DNA of 64,000 bases from Seriola aureovittata. Lineage: Eukaryota; Chordata; Actinopteri; Carangiformes; Carangidae. Location of the stretch: NCBI RefSeq assembly GCF_021018895.1, contig NC_079384.1, forward strand, positions 4,240,140 to 4,304,139, read 5' to 3'. Shown piece after piece: positions 23,100 through 36,300 of the stretch. Made by a program: the position numbers and the translations under genes. The notes under the pieces were generated by a model. It was not told where the DNA came from. It ran no database searches and saw only the letters and a list, made by a program, of their open reading frames with translations. The first letter of the stretch is position 1. Every line of letters begins with the position of its first letter.

Positions 23100-26000
23100 C
23101 TAGCGCTTTGCTTTGGCTTCTTCTGCTTCTTTTTCTGATAAAAAATAAGAAGGAACATAAATAAGTGTGTAAAGTTTTTCATTTCAAAAATAGTAAAATC
23201 CATAAAACTGCTCCAAACACTTGGAGTCCTTAAGTCTTTTTAGATTAGATTAGATTAGATTAACTTTATTTATCCCACAACTGGGAAATTCATTTACCAC
23301 AGCAGAAAATAAACATCTATAGAATAAACATCTATGGAAATATACAACAAAAATATACCAAATATACACTAATAAATACAATATACACGATATGTACATG
23401 TCTGCTGTTGTAAATTCTATTTATGAGAGTACAAATAAGCCGCTAAAACACATTGTATTTTCTACCTCCATGTCAGGACAGAGGTGTTTGGTACATGTAC
23501 AAACAAATATTAACCAATAAATCCTCAAGCTACAGCGAGTATACTGAATCATCATGTCACAATAAGTAGCTTAACAAACAAATTGCAATAACTCTGTTGA
23601 TGTGGATGTTTGCTGAAGTATTAGCCTTATGAACAGCACCTATACAAGCTTGAGGTTTTGTAGATGACTGAACGAAAAAAATTAAAATCTGCAATGTGAT
23701 TCATAATTTCCAGCCCTCGTATATATTGTTTAAAATTTACAGAATAGGTCTATTCATTGTTGTGTTTTCTCACCTTTCCTGAGTTCATCTCTCTTCTTGG
23801 CAGCTTCCTCCCTCTGTTTCTTGATGATGGCCAGTCTGGCTAGGTCAGCCCTGGCCTGCTCAGTCTTTCCCTCAAGATGGAGCTTCATGTAGCGCTCCTT
23901 CGATTTCTGCTTCTCTATCTCCTCTCTGAGAGAATAGATGAGAAGAGAATAGAAGAGAATTCACATAAGGTAAAGTAATACGAATAATTTTGTAATACTA
24001 CAAAATAAAATCCTGATGCAACAAACCAAGGTTAAGAGACATTGTACAATTTCAGAATCTTAGCAAAACAAAATAACAAATCCAAATATGGTCTTTTTGA
24101 GTGACTAGGCAACACTTACCTCTCTCTGCGAGTCAGTTCTCTGGGAGCAGCGACGTCTACTTCAGCCACCTTCTTGCTCTTCTGAGACACACGGTTTGGA
24201 TTCTCAATTTCTATAAGCCCCTCCACTCCACTCCTCCTCCTGGACTGTGAGCAAAAAGAAACACCTTTATAATCTCAATGAAACAGGATGACGACTCCAG
24301 CTACCGACACAGAGCTGTTAAATAAATGCAGATCCTTGTGAGTTCATTGCCCGCCTGCTAATGTGATGTTATACCCTTTTTACACCAAAATTAGCAGGTA
24401 CGTGCAGGTAAACTGCTGCTAACAAAGGTTACTGACTCCTTTTACACTACCAGCCGAGTTCTCCTTTCTGAGAGGACACATACAACTGCAGGAAGCAATG
24501 TCATCACATGCAGTTATAGAGCACAGACAAAGGTTGTGAGCTGCTAGCAACCATGCAGACTGGGAAAATGGATAATTCATGTCTTCTACCCAGGTCGGTG
24601 ATCCTCTAGAACAGCAAACCAGCAACATCGGCTACAATGGCTTTTAAGAGGTAAATCCATTTTAGCAAGGCCAAACTTTACAGTATGTATGAGGTGTGGT
24701 GTTAGTCCTTCAGTGGCAAAGAGCAAGAACTTCTTTTTAGACTAAGAAAGATTCAACAATCACAAAGAGAGAACTACATGATAGAAGGTCAACAGTGACC
24801 TCCAGACCAGAGTCAGAATGTATCTTTGCATATCTGTCACCAGAAACATCTAAAATACAAAACCTTTGTTGACCATTTTGAAATTTTAACAATTGGGCTT
24901 CGGACCTGACAGACTTGCTCTCCCTGTGCTCTGGCATTTGCTTGACTGGAACTTTCTACAATGTTTCTGCTCAAACATGCAGAGAGCTTCATTTTGTTGA
25001 TTTTCAGAAGAAATTTAAGACAGAATTGTTGACAGAATGATACAAGCAGCTGGAGGGAAAGCAGATACAAAGAGTAGTAAATTACCAATCTACATCACAG
25101 GGTAGTTCATAAATCACCAGAGCACTAAAGATTCTTTCAAAGCTACACTAAGAAATCTTCAATTTCATGCCTGAGTTATTACATAGAGGAAATTTTCACC
25201 CACAGCCAATAAGCAAACCAAGCAGTTTTACTAAGTCAGTAACATCACTCACCTCAGACTCCTCGTCACTGCTGCTCTCTTCTTCAGACTCTGCAGAGCT
25301 CTCTTTTTCTGCACCAGCATTTTCTTCCTGTGGACATACACATAAGGTCACACCTGACCTGACTTTTCAGCAACGGCATTCTACCACAAAAGGTATTTAA
25401 CTCACCATCTCTCTCTGCACTCTCATCTGTCGGTCAATCTCCTCAGGGTTGCTGAACTGCTTTCCTCGGCCCTTATGGCCCTTTTTCCCTGCAACATAGT
25501 TGAGTAGAGTTGTTACTGGCATATAGACGGCATCCAAATGTAAAGCACACTACACAGTTTACTAAAATCTTTAAGAAAACTGGGGACACATTTATGTTAA
25601 TGCTAAATTGCAAGCTGGGGGTGGAGACAAAAACAGTAACACCTGTACAATACAATATGATTCAATACAGCAGCCGTTGAATAAACATTACCATAAAATA
25701 GTTTTTATCTGTACTGGCAAGCCTGAACTAAACACTGATCATTTGAGGTCACAGTTTGTGGTGATGTATTATTAAATGGCATTATATGGAACAGGTGTTG
25801 CCGTTATTGTGTCCAGCCCCTGAATGTGGGCACAGATCTGGTCAGAAACAGATCGCAGCACAGTTCAGGTAAGTGTATCTACAAATCAACAAACAAGATC
25901 TCACGATATTAGTGTGAAAATACGCAGAGACTGTGTGTGGTGGGAGATGAGTCACACATGACGTTCACCGAGGGCCAGCTCCCTTCACCGGCAAATGTTA

Positions 26001-26496
26001 TGTCTACTGAACGTTAGATATGGACATATAAACAAAAAATAGCCAGATAGATAGCTAGAGGATACTTTAACAAAGTACTTGTGAAAGTATCTGGCAATCG
26101 TGACAACCGCGAACTGCCAGGAATTGATGTAAATATTATTATAGATGTTAAAGTAAGCCGAAGCGGTCTCGTGTGCACATGGTACTGGCGGTTAAACACA
26201 ACTTACCAAAATTATAATCATTCAAATCGCTATCTATGTTGAAATTACAAATAAGCTGTTAACTGTGTTCATGTGACGACATTAATTAACGACTGGTACG
26301 TTTGCTGTGACTTCCCGGAATCGCTCATACCCGTAAATTACACTCTGCTAACCGGTTAGCATGCTAGAAGCTAAGCATGTGAGAGTTCAACAGGAATTCA
26401 TACTACTTTAGCTAGCAATTGGCTAGCTAGAATTAGCTTGCTAAAATTTAGCATGAGACGTTAAATATGATAACAGTGCTTACCGCCTCGAGGCAT
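23100..26496 (-). CDS. pdap1: PDGFA-associated protein 1 (HASPP28 family)
   Basis: Six coding exons on the minus strand: 26484-26496, 25406-25488, 25253-25327, 24120-24244, 23774-23925, 23100-23134; 483 nt, 160 codons plus stop. Exon 1 has only 13 nt (MPRG plus one base); exon 2 continues as [19 protein letters not shown]. Exon 3 encodes an acidic, Ser-rich stretch ([14 protein letters not shown]). Exon 4 has [15 protein letters not shown] and ends LTRRER; exon 5 has [20 protein letters not shown] and [17 protein letters not shown]. These blocks are diagnostic of PDAP1, a small phosphorylated, RNA-associated protein whose detailed role is unsettled. For exon 4 the acceptor ...gctcacag before tcc keeps phase; the nearby ag at tccag does not. 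The C-terminus ([11 protein letters not shown]) is shorter than the human one. The a or b teleost copy cannot be told. Confidence 0.94.
23241..23320 (-). repeat. Retroelement 3' end with ATTAG tail
   Basis: A (ATTAG)n run at 23241-23262 is followed by taactttatttatcccacaa and ctgggaaattc. This resembles the 3' end of a non-LTR retrotransposon (LINE/SINE type) common in teleosts, lying in reverse orientation in pdap1 intron 5. Family name not assigned. Confidence 0.5.
24245..25252 (-). other. pdap1 intron 3
   Basis: 1 kb intron between exons 3 and 4, no repeat or coding signal recognised. Introns 5 (23135-23773) and 1 (25489-26483) are likewise non-coding. Confidence 0.5.
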
Positions 26497-26670
26497 TATT
26501 AAAAGTGAAGATTATACAGATGAAGTCCGCTACTATAGGGCTGAAGAATCTGACAGTTGTACAGGTAAAATCGTCGGTTTAAACAGCTAGAAGAAAAGGC
26601 TAGAAACTACTTCGTGCCTCCCGCTACCGGCAGAGCAAACGTCGAAAGATTGCATTCAGTTGCGACAGTT

Positions 26671-26702
26671 TGCGCATGCGTAGTTAGGACCATTCAACCA
26701 AT
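26671..26702. promoter_or_regulatory. pdap1 promoter elements: NRF1-like and CCAAT
   Basis: TGCGCATGCGTA at 26671-26682 closely matches the NRF1 palindrome, and CCAAT lies at 26698-26702, about 175-205 bp upstream of the pdap1 start codon. A typical housekeeping promoter layout. Confidence 0.5.
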
Positions 26703-27365
26703 CGCTACACGGCAGCATTTGACTGACATGTTGATCTACCAATTAGCTAAAGAGTGCGAAACTAGTTCATAAAGGTTGTACCTCTCATTGACAGGTATAC
26801 TTAATTGATTCGATTGTATCATGGCGATTCTACCTCCTGTTTTCAGGGGAGGGAGGGGTATAGTCTCACAAAAACATTTAAATTCCAAACTACATTTCAC
26901 AAGTGGTAGAAATAGAGCATTGCATTATAATATTGATATTAATTGGACTGTGTAATAGAAATATTAGGGATGCAACAGAAGGTAAGAGCACAAGCTTTTC
27001 GATCCTGGCTGGTCAGAACATCTTTGCTAAGTACACACATTATACAATCCTGATCTCATGAGATCTTTTTTCTTCCCAAGGTCAAGAATAAAAATTAACT
27101 GCTAGGATTATTTAATAAGCAGCATTGCTGCTCAGACACTGTGAAGAGCTGGATGAAAAGCTAAAATAGTTATCAAAGTACTATTCTGTTCTCTTTGTTT
27201 TTGGTAGTTTGGTTGTATTCACATTTGTATATATATCTGTCAACTATTAATTTGTTATGTATGATAAGGTTGATTAAGGCATTACAATTCAAAAGGTATT
27301 AATCCAGAGCAGATAAAAATGATTAATGATCAAACAAGAAAAACTGCTGCTTTCCCATGATGGAT
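26703..27365. other. Intergenic between pdap1 and cby1
   Basis: About 660 bp, AT-rich, no gene seen. The cby1 3' UTR probably ends at the minus-strand AATAAA (tttatt) at 27366-27371. Confidence 0.5.
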
Positions 27366-27371
27366 TTTATT
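27366..27371 (-). terminator. Polyadenylation signal for cby1
   Basis: AATAAA on the minus strand, about 375 nt after the cby1 stop codon. Confidence 0.5.
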
Positions 27372-27745
27372 TTCAGTCTTAATACAAAAAGTCTTAAAAA
27401 GAAATGTCAGACCATACTTGCCATACAAATGTAAAAGTCATAAAAAATATGCTGTGTATTGACAAAAGGTGATGTTTCACTTGTTTCAGGTTTATGGAGA
27501 TCTAATTAAACAAATGCAGGACAGAACAAATAAATAAAAGTAGTCACTAAATCTGATTCAACAGTACCTGCTTTTAAAATGAATACAAGCAGGGCAGAGA
27601 CCTTCAAGCAAAAAAAAAAAAAAAAAGACAAAACAAACCAACTTTTCTTTTACACACCAACAAACTTAAAACTGTCTCTGAATACAAAAAGAGATAAATT
27701 CACTTCAAGAACATTTCCTGTGATGGAGGCATTAGATCCGATCTG

Positions 27746-28813
27746 TCATTTCTTCCTTCGATGTTGAGTCTTTATATCTTCCACTTCTTTCTCCATCAGG
27801 TGGTACTCTACTGTCGTCTCTGTCAACTAGAAGGGAAAGATTAGATATTAGTTATTCAACAGCTTTGGTGAGACACCAACCGACATCAGCCGTTGAAATG
27901 GTAATCAAATGTATAACTGAAATAATTAACTATAATTAAACTTTTTATATGAAAGCCAAACAGTGTTGGACCTGTGCTAAAACTATATTACTATCCAGAG
28001 TGTGACAATATGTATTAGCCCTCTCAAACAAATAAACACAAATTTATCCCAAGTCACTACATTGGTGTAATGTAAAAGCATAATTAAAGCTGCTCAGCAC
28101 TCACCATGTCCAAAAGGATTTCAATCTTTAGTTTCAGGAGGTTGTTTTCCTCCTCCAGTTGCACATTTTTTTTCTTAAGCCGCTGCAATTCCCTACCAGA
28201 TGCATTCCCACCAGATTCTGTTTTCAACAAACAGAATAAAATGATTAAATACAATGTTGGCCATCCAGAGACAGACAATGATCTAGCACATATGGCAACA
28301 CTTACAACTACAGGAGTCTGTAGTAAGTGTTATCATCAAGTTATCACCTGTTATCCACTGTCCCTCTTCAAATTTCCAGCTCTGACCTCCAATGTTCATC
28401 ATAGGAGGTCCATATTCAAGGCCCAGCTCTATTTCTCTTGTTGAGCGATCCAACTAAAAGAGATGAGAAGGCAAAACACAACAAATAAGTCTGCGTGCAA
28501 ACTTAAATGAACAACAGCTGACAATGTAAAGCTAAACAATCTATATCTCAGTTCTCTCAAAACACGTTCTTCAGATCATTTGCCTTTGTTTATCCTCTGG
28601 GTATATTTTCTTATTAATGAATGTAGATTTGAATTTGAACTTACTCATCAGTGCTTCTCATTAAAACAGCGTCTTTAGTACGTTCAGTTTATCGATACCA
28701 ATGATAATAAAGAACAGTAAGTTCTGTTAACTCACCGTATGAAGGCTGGACAGGGATGCAGATTTGCGAGGTGGAGTCTTCTTCGGACTGAATGTGTTTC
28801 CAAAGAGCGGCAT
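27746..28813 (-). CDS. cby1: Chibby, beta-catenin antagonist and ciliary protein
   Basis: Four coding exons on the minus strand: 28736-28813, 28348-28453, 28105-28217, 27746-27826; 378 nt, 125 codons plus stop, against 126 residues in human. The start MPLFGNTFSPKKTPPRKSAS is almost identical to mammalian CBY1 and includes the RKSASLS motif around Ser20, an Akt site that creates a 14-3-3 docking site. Exon 2 has DRSTREIELGLEYGPP and WKFEEGQWI; exon 3 carries the coiled-coil heptads (LQRLKKKNVQLEEENNLL). The tail HLMEKEVEDIKTQHRRKK holds the basic nuclear signal. Chibby binds the C-terminus of beta-catenin to repress Wnt output and acts at the ciliary base in vesicle docking. All junction phases agree. 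Confidence 0.96.
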
Positions 28814-29608
28814 CTTTATTGACTTTTTAAGGTCCTGTATAAGAGATGGTTCACCAATTAGTATGTTTTAGATACCAGTACCACGTAGCCACAGGGTGTG
28901 TTTATCGTTGCTAATGGTACATTACCGAGCTAATGCTAGGTGGCTAACACTCGCTAGCTGTGAGCGCTACTCATACCTGACATTTAAGTGAAACTGTCGA
29001 TTGTCTCACAGGTGGGTTAGTAGTTGTGTCACTGAAAATATATAGTCAATATATTTACCTCCATACAGACTATTTACTTAAATTCTTAACGTGGTTGCAG
29101 AAGTTTTTTTTCTCTCCAAACAAAACCATGCTTGCGACTGCGCAAGTGCGAAAGTTGCCATACGTCTAAAATAGACAACTCTCTAAATGTTACATGGCTT
29201 CACTATGAAGCAATTTGATAGAATTTTACAATCACGTCAAGTAAAAGAAATATATATTTCAACCCAGAGCTCGAATACTCTATTTAGGGCGATAATAGCA
29301 CGTTTTAATACTAAAAGTCCCATGAGGCTAACATAAACACCCCGATGCGGAAGAGAAAATGGTACCATCCATGAAACGTAAACGCATCACCATGGTGATC
29401 GCTTCCTCCGGTCTTTCCATTATATTATAATGCCTTTACTGCTAATTCAGATAGATTAATAAAAACAACTGATTACTTTAGAAGCCTCGTTTTTAAAACA
29501 AAAACGATCATATGATGATAAAAATGCAAACTTTCCAACGCAAAAGAGGTCACGAAGAGCCCCATATTCCGGATATAAAGTGAAATGACCCCGCCCACTT
29601 GATACAGT
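28814..29608. other. cby1 upstream region
   Basis: cby1 5' UTR and promoter. Near 29132-29150 the sequence cttgcgactgcgcaagtgcg is NRF1-like. No TATA box was seen for cby1. The tRNA gene starts at 29609. Confidence 0.4.
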
Positions 29609-29681
29609 GCCCCAGTGGCCTAATGGATAAGGCACTGGCCTCCTAAGCCAGGGATTGTGGGTTCGAGTCCCATCTGGGGTG
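29609..29681 (+). tRNA. tRNA-Arg (anticodon CCT)
   Basis: A 73-nt gene. The acceptor stem GCCCCAG (29609-29615) pairs with CTGGGGT (29674-29680), with a G:T at the outer pair and G as discriminator. The anticodon stem CTGGC/GCCAG encloses loop CTCCTAA, giving CCT. Box A (TGGCCTAATGG) and box B (GGTTCGAGTCC) are intact. A T5 run (29686-29690) serves as the Pol III terminator. There is no intron. The sequence is nearly identical to the vertebrate consensus for this isoacceptor, so it should be functional and read AGG codons. Confidence 0.97.
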
Positions 29682-29903
29682 GTCGTTTTTACGTTGGAGA
29701 AAAAGAAACTGTTTCACGGATTATAATAATGATTGATTGACTAACAGATGTTTCAATCAACATTAACGCCAAACGAAAGACAGCGTTTAATCGGCTTCTG
29801 CGAAGTCGCACTTCTTCGCCGTCGCTCTCAACAGAACTAACCACAATAACAATTATTTGCTGAAATACATGAAAGACAGACTCGCAGGGGGATATCAACT
29901 GAC

Positions 29904-32900
29904 ATGGAGAAGCAGAGCCTAACACTGTGCGTACTGCTGAGCACTCTGGCTGCATCAGTGCAAACTTACCGTGAGTATCATTGGCGTGGTGTGTCCATAC
30001 ATGACGGAAACTAATTTTGAATCCAGTATAATTCAGTTAAACCCACTGTTGAAAAATAAATTCTCTTCGTTTAAATGGAAATTGCGTATGGCGGACAGAT
30101 AGGCTACAGTTCATGGCACCTAGTTATACGTTAGGTTTTAAATAATGCTAATTTTGTTTACTCTATATGTCCATGATTAGAATGATTAGAATATATAGGC
30201 CTACCTCAATATTCCATATTAATATACGTGTTTAAAAATGGATTTGTGTTGTCTCATGTTTACTTATTAGTTTACTCGTATATGCAAACATACCCATCCA
30301 ATAAGCCATGTTTAGTTTCAAATAGTAACTAAATTATACCTGTGTGTCTAAGCAACAAGCCCCCATGCTAGTCTATAAAGATTAATATTAATTTGTCTAA
30401 TGACAGAAACCATTCAAGCAAAAGCTGTGTCTTCCTTATAGTTCTTTCTATTGGTGTCATGACATTATCTTACATAATGAGTGTTATCCAACCTCAGCCC
30501 CATAACCCTTTGCATCTTCCTGCAATGGTAGAGCTCCAAGAGGCCACTGTGTACTGGGATGCTGCCCAGAAGAGTGTGATCCTGAAGGAGGAGGTGATGG
30601 AGACAGATGGGGGAGCCTACGGTTACTTCAACGATTCTCTGCTCCTCTCTGGATGGGGTGTCTTGGAAATCTGCGCAGGTTATGGGGGAATCACACAGGA
30701 AGACGAGACCACCTTCTTCCTGGCTGGGTACCTTGAAGGTTACCTCACTGCTGGGTGAGTAGCCCAACTCAGGTTGTTGATTATAGACTAATAATGTTAT
30801 GTCTATGTTATCTGAATTCTGTTTTGCTGCTTCAGTTTCAGTGTCTTGGTATTGTGCATGCTGCCTAATTTTGTGGCTTACCGGGATACTTGACTATAGC
30901 CTATATTAAAGGCATCATTAATGTCATTAGCAGTGATGGAAGAAGTATTCAGATCCTTTGCTTGAGTAAAAGCACCAATACAGTAATGTAAAGTCCTGGT
31001 TGTTCCAGACGTCTTCCATTTGAGAACTATGGAAGCGGCTGTGGTCACCTCATGGCTTGGTTTTTTAGCTCTGATATGCATTGACAGCTGTGAGACCTTG
31101 TATAGACAGGTGTGCGCCTTTCCAAATCATGTCCAAACAGCTGAATTTACTACAGGTGGACTCCAGTCAAGGTGTAGAAACATCTTAAAGATCATCAAGC
31201 GAAATGGAAGGATCCTGAGCTAAATTTCAAGTGTCACAGCAAAAGGTCTGAATACTTATGTTAAGGTGATATTTCAGTTTTTAGTTTCTAATACATATGC
31301 AAAAATTTCTAAAATCCTGTTTTCACTTTGTCAAAATAGATGATGATGTTTTCTAAATTCATTCACTTTAGAAAGAATGAGAGGAGCATTAACTGAAAAG
31401 TCAAACTGAAAAGATCTTTAAGATTGTGGTAGTATTTATAAAATGAGAAATAAAAAACAAACTTTAATTTGGATATAAACCTGAAATATGGGTGGGGTTA
31501 TTAAATTAAATTGCATTTCTGATTACAATTTTGTCAATGTATATTGTCACTTTAGCTTTAAACTTTGGATTGTGTTTTTTTAGTGTCATGGAAATTAAAA
31601 TCCCCTCTCTTCTTACTTCTTTCTCCATTGCAGACAGATGTTTAATCACTACTCCAACATGTACCCTCAGCTGATAAAGGATCAGAAGGTTTTGAATCCC
31701 CTGAAAAAGTTTTTGAGGTACAATCTTATTATCTGTCAAATGCAAAATGTAAAAATGGCATAAAGTGATTGTTATGATTTCAAATTTAGATGCACAACAA
31801 AAAATCATGCAGCAGATTTGAGAAGCAACCAAATGCAGAAAGTGTGCCTTTCAATTCTCTCATTGATCGGCAGCAAACAGGACCAGTGGGCCAAGGAGCA
31901 GGTGAAACTGAGGAGAAACAGCGACCCCCTGTGGAAGCATCTGGGACTGATCCTGGCCCAGCTGGACGGACTCCACGCCGGAGCTGCACAGTGGGCCAAA
32001 AGCAAACACAGAGAGGTGTGTGAGTGTGTGTTGGAGAAGTGGGTGAAAGAGTTGTCACAGTATCATTTAATTAATCGCTGCCACTTTCTCCCCTCCCTGC
32101 CCAGCCTCTGTCAGCGTTTGCAGTCCAGTTTCTGAACGGCGTCGGTGACCTCCTGGACCTCGTCCCAGCCCTGACACCTCGCTCCAACTTCTCCACAGGG
32201 ACCGGCACTTTCAGGATGCCAGGAATGGGCCACTGCACTGCTCTCATAAAGGTTAGGCCAAGCTCATTTGGCTCAAGCTGTGAGGTAGCACTTGGGAAAC
32301 CTCAGCGTAGGTCTAATTGCTTTAATTGTGAGCCTTGTGTATGGGTTTCCTCTTGTAAAGTCTGTCAATGAGTCTAAGAGGCCATTAGGAGGGGGATATT
32401 TTCTCTTCCACCTACAGCTATTCAGGGAACAAAAACAAAGTGCAAATGGAGGACAGAGTGCAATCAGAAATCCTGCATCATTAATGCCATTTTATTTCTT
32501 ATTATCTGGTTAATTACAGGAACCTCAATGTTATTTCTGTTAATTAATTCACTTAAGTTGCCTCTAATTTAAACAAAATGTTTCCTACAATTTGAAAGTC
32601 ATTACTAAAGTTGCCACATTTAATGAGAGAGATAATCAAAAGCAGGTTTCAGCTGCTTCTGTTGAGAAACGAAGGAGATCAAAACCTTCAATAATGAGGC
32701 AAGGTACATTTCATGTAACTATGGTAACCTAATTTAAATCCAGTCTGTTTGCTTAAAAGTGGAAAAAAATTGGATAATTACAAACACAACAGAGAGTCTG
32801 TCACCATGCTAGCTGGCTGTCTGAGCTAAATGCTTATGCTCGCTTGGCAACATGCTATGACAATAACAATGCTAACATGCTCATGTTTAAAGTTGGGTGT

Positions 32901-33287
32901 GGTTTAGCATGCTAATACTTGCTGATTAGCACTAAACACAAGGTTACAGCTGAGGTTGTTGAGATTATATTCAGTTCTGCAGGTATTTGGTCATAAACCA
33001 AAGTATTTAGGCAAAACAAAATTTTCACCTAGATGAAAGGTTTTTACATTTAGGACAATTGTTATTATATTTCCAGGGTAATTCTTCTTCTTAAAAAAAA
33101 CATACATGCCTCAATACCTTCTCTTGTTTCTCTGTGTCTCAGGTGCTGCCAGGCTTTGAGAACCTGCTGTTTGGCCACTCTAGCTGGTACACTTATGCAG
33201 CCACCATGCGCATCTATAAACACTGGGACTTCAGGGTGTTTGACACACACGCCGCCACTGGAAAGATGTCGTTCAGCAGCTACCCTG

Positions 33288-33324
<37 letters not shown>

Positions 33325-36300
33325 CACACAAACATATGAGCTGCACACGGCTCTGTGCACTTTCTCCTAAAAGAAGTGAAGTGGGATTTGCAGCTTGTAG
33401 TTGAAATAGTGTTCTCTGAGTACATGACCTAAATTTTGAGCAGTGCAAGTTTGTGAACCTGCAGCACAGTGAAGCACGACTTTCTTGTAAAAGCCCTGAG
33501 CTGAGGTGAACGGCTTGTCCTTAATCCACACAGTTTTATTTTCATCTTGGAAAATACAAACACCGACATCAAGGACTTAACCCAAATCCTCAATGGACAT
33601 TTTCTACAGAACGTAATTCTTCTGCTAAGCACACGGCTTAGTCAGTGACAAGGAAACAGCTACCACAGTGTGCGTACACCCAAACACAGCCACAATGAAA
33701 TGGATTCCCTCACTGTCAAGTGAGAGGATGCTGAGTAATTTTGCGGGCAAAGATTTTCCAAGTGGTCCAGGCCATAAAAATCCTCTTACAGGCTCCACTG
33801 CTATCAGAACACAAGTGGTTTTAAAGCTCTATTTTTAGAGGCCGGGAGGCCAAGGATATCATTTCACTATATTAAAAAGAAGAGATGAGTTACACTGCTG
33901 CCAGTGGAGGTGGTGTGTGACCCCTGCAGCCTTCCTAAGCTGCTTTCTGTCTGACATTGACAAACATTTAGCATACACAGCAGATCCGGGCCAACAGAAA
34001 ACTTTATACACAAGTAGAGGTCACGTTGGTGCAAATGTTCCTCTCTTTATCATTTTTTTTTATAGTAGCTGCAGCAGCATTGTGTTCTTATTTTCAGTAG
34101 CAGTAACAGCAGCAGCTGTAGTTGTGTTACAAGTAGTGTTAATGTAATGGCAGCAGCTGTAGTATGAGTCCATGAGCCATGAGCCATGCTACTATTACTG
34201 ATACTAAATCCCATAATAGAAGTGATTGAAATGCAAGTGAAAGCAAAAATACATCAATATAAGATTCTACAGTTTGTAGGTGATGTAGGTGAGTAATGAC
34301 AGATAAATGTACTACATTATAGTGATACAAATTTTAACAATTTTATATACTGTTGGGTAATTTAATGCAGAAATGTGCCATATTTTGTAAGATGTTATTT
34401 TTCGTTTTGAAAGATCTTAATCAGCAAAGCAACTCGTAACTAAAACTGTCACAAAATGTAGAGGAATAAAAAGTTGAATATTTCGCTATGAAATGTCGTG
34501 GAGAAAAAGTATGAAGTAAAAAAAAAAAAAATCACTAAACTATTGCTAAATATTGAGGTTATGAAAGCTGTGGGTTGTAGTTACGGGTAAAAACGATTTC
34601 ATCACATCTCTGTTTACCTTCCCCTCCTTTTTCAAATATTCCCTTTTAAATCTTTGTCCTAAAACGCCTTCCTCCTCTCATATGACCACCACTTCCTCCT
34701 CCTCCTCCTCCTCTTCCTCCTCCTCCAGGCTTCCTCATGTCTCTGGATGACTTCTACCTGCTTGGGAGTGGCCTGCTGATGACTCAGACCTCCATCGGTG
34801 TCTTCAATACCTCTCTGTTCTCCCAGCTCAGCCCTCACAGCCTGCTGGCCTGGCACAGAGTCCGCCTGGCCAACAGTATGGCGCACAGCGGAGAGGAGTG
34901 GGCGCACGTTTTCTCCAGATACAACTCAGGTGAAATCCTGTTGAGATTAATTTTTTTTTTTTTGTCCATTATTGCTGAAACATTATTATCAGACTCCAGA
35001 ACTATCAACCAAACAACCACATAGACCCAAAAATGTGAAGCATGTCATCAGTGTATTTACAGTTACAATGTATTAGCAAAGTTTTCCCTTTAAGGAAGAA
35101 GATTGTCTTTGAACCTCATTTCATCTTCATTATCAGTGTGTCATTGCACTGGAGAGGGATTGGTTGCTAGGGAGTACACATACTAAAACAGTTACAGGAT
35201 GCCAGACTTTACTTTGGTGGTTCAAAGTGAGTTGAATTGTGTTTATTTGAGTAATAGAAAAGCAGGAGAGGACAGAGAAATAATAAGGAAATGAGACTTG
35301 CGGGAAGGCATGAAGGATTACCTTGTTGTGGGACTAAACCCTGACTATGTAAAAAATCCCAGGACAAATTTCCACTAGCAGACTCTCAAACAGAGCATCC
35401 TTCTTGTTACACAACACTTGTGTGTGTTAATTGGGCAGCTGCTTTGATCTTTCACGTCATGTTGCTATGGGAGGCCAGAGGAGAACAGGACAGAGTGTTC
35501 TTGAGACTGACAGACTGCCATCCTCCAGTAGCCTCTGCTCTCACGCTCACCGTCCTGCTCTTGTGGTGGCCCTACAGGCAGCTGACGTGAGAGCCTGTGT
35601 TTTCGTTTCATTTAGATTGGGTTAGGTGTGGGATTTACTGTCTGAGCGAGTCAGTACGTCCTTGAGCATAAATTCACTGTTTTTCTTCCACTGGTTCCAG
35701 ATGCCTCAGGCACATGCAGGACTGTGCATGTTATTTTACCTGTGCGAGTCATTTGCCAGCAGCCAACTTCAGGAGGTTTTATATCAGCAAGAGAAAGAGT
35801 CTGCAGCTGCTCTGACAGCACTGTGAGGCGGTACCTTATTTGCATAGTGGTGTTTTCGGGTAAATGATAACGCCATCATGCTAACATGCTCACAATGAAA
35901 TTACAAACATGCTGAAAAGTTTGTCAAGTTTAGTTTGCAAAGTAGCAATAAACAAAAAGTATAACTGAGGCTGATGGTGCAATCCACCCAATCATTGTTG
36001 GGACATCTCACTCAAAACCACAAAAGGAATCATGATACATCATGTAGGAATCATGATTATCTGTACAACATTTCATACAAACCCATCGAGTAGACATTAG
36101 GTTATTTTACAGGATTGATGAAAACTTTAATTTGCTGATGGATCAGTAAAGTTGTGAGGATTCTTCCTTTGGGCACCGTGTATTACATGGCAATCCATCC
36201 AGTTTTTGTTGAGTCACTTCTGTCTGAAATAGCTGCCTAACATCAGTTCTCAGATGTCAGGGCATTCTTGAATGTGCCACCAGGGAGAGATTTGAAACGA

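Larger units (their letters stand above)
30755..31633 (+). other. plbd1 intron 2, transposon remnants
   Basis: About 880 bp, more than half made of transposon-derived sequence listed separately. Confidence 0.6.
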
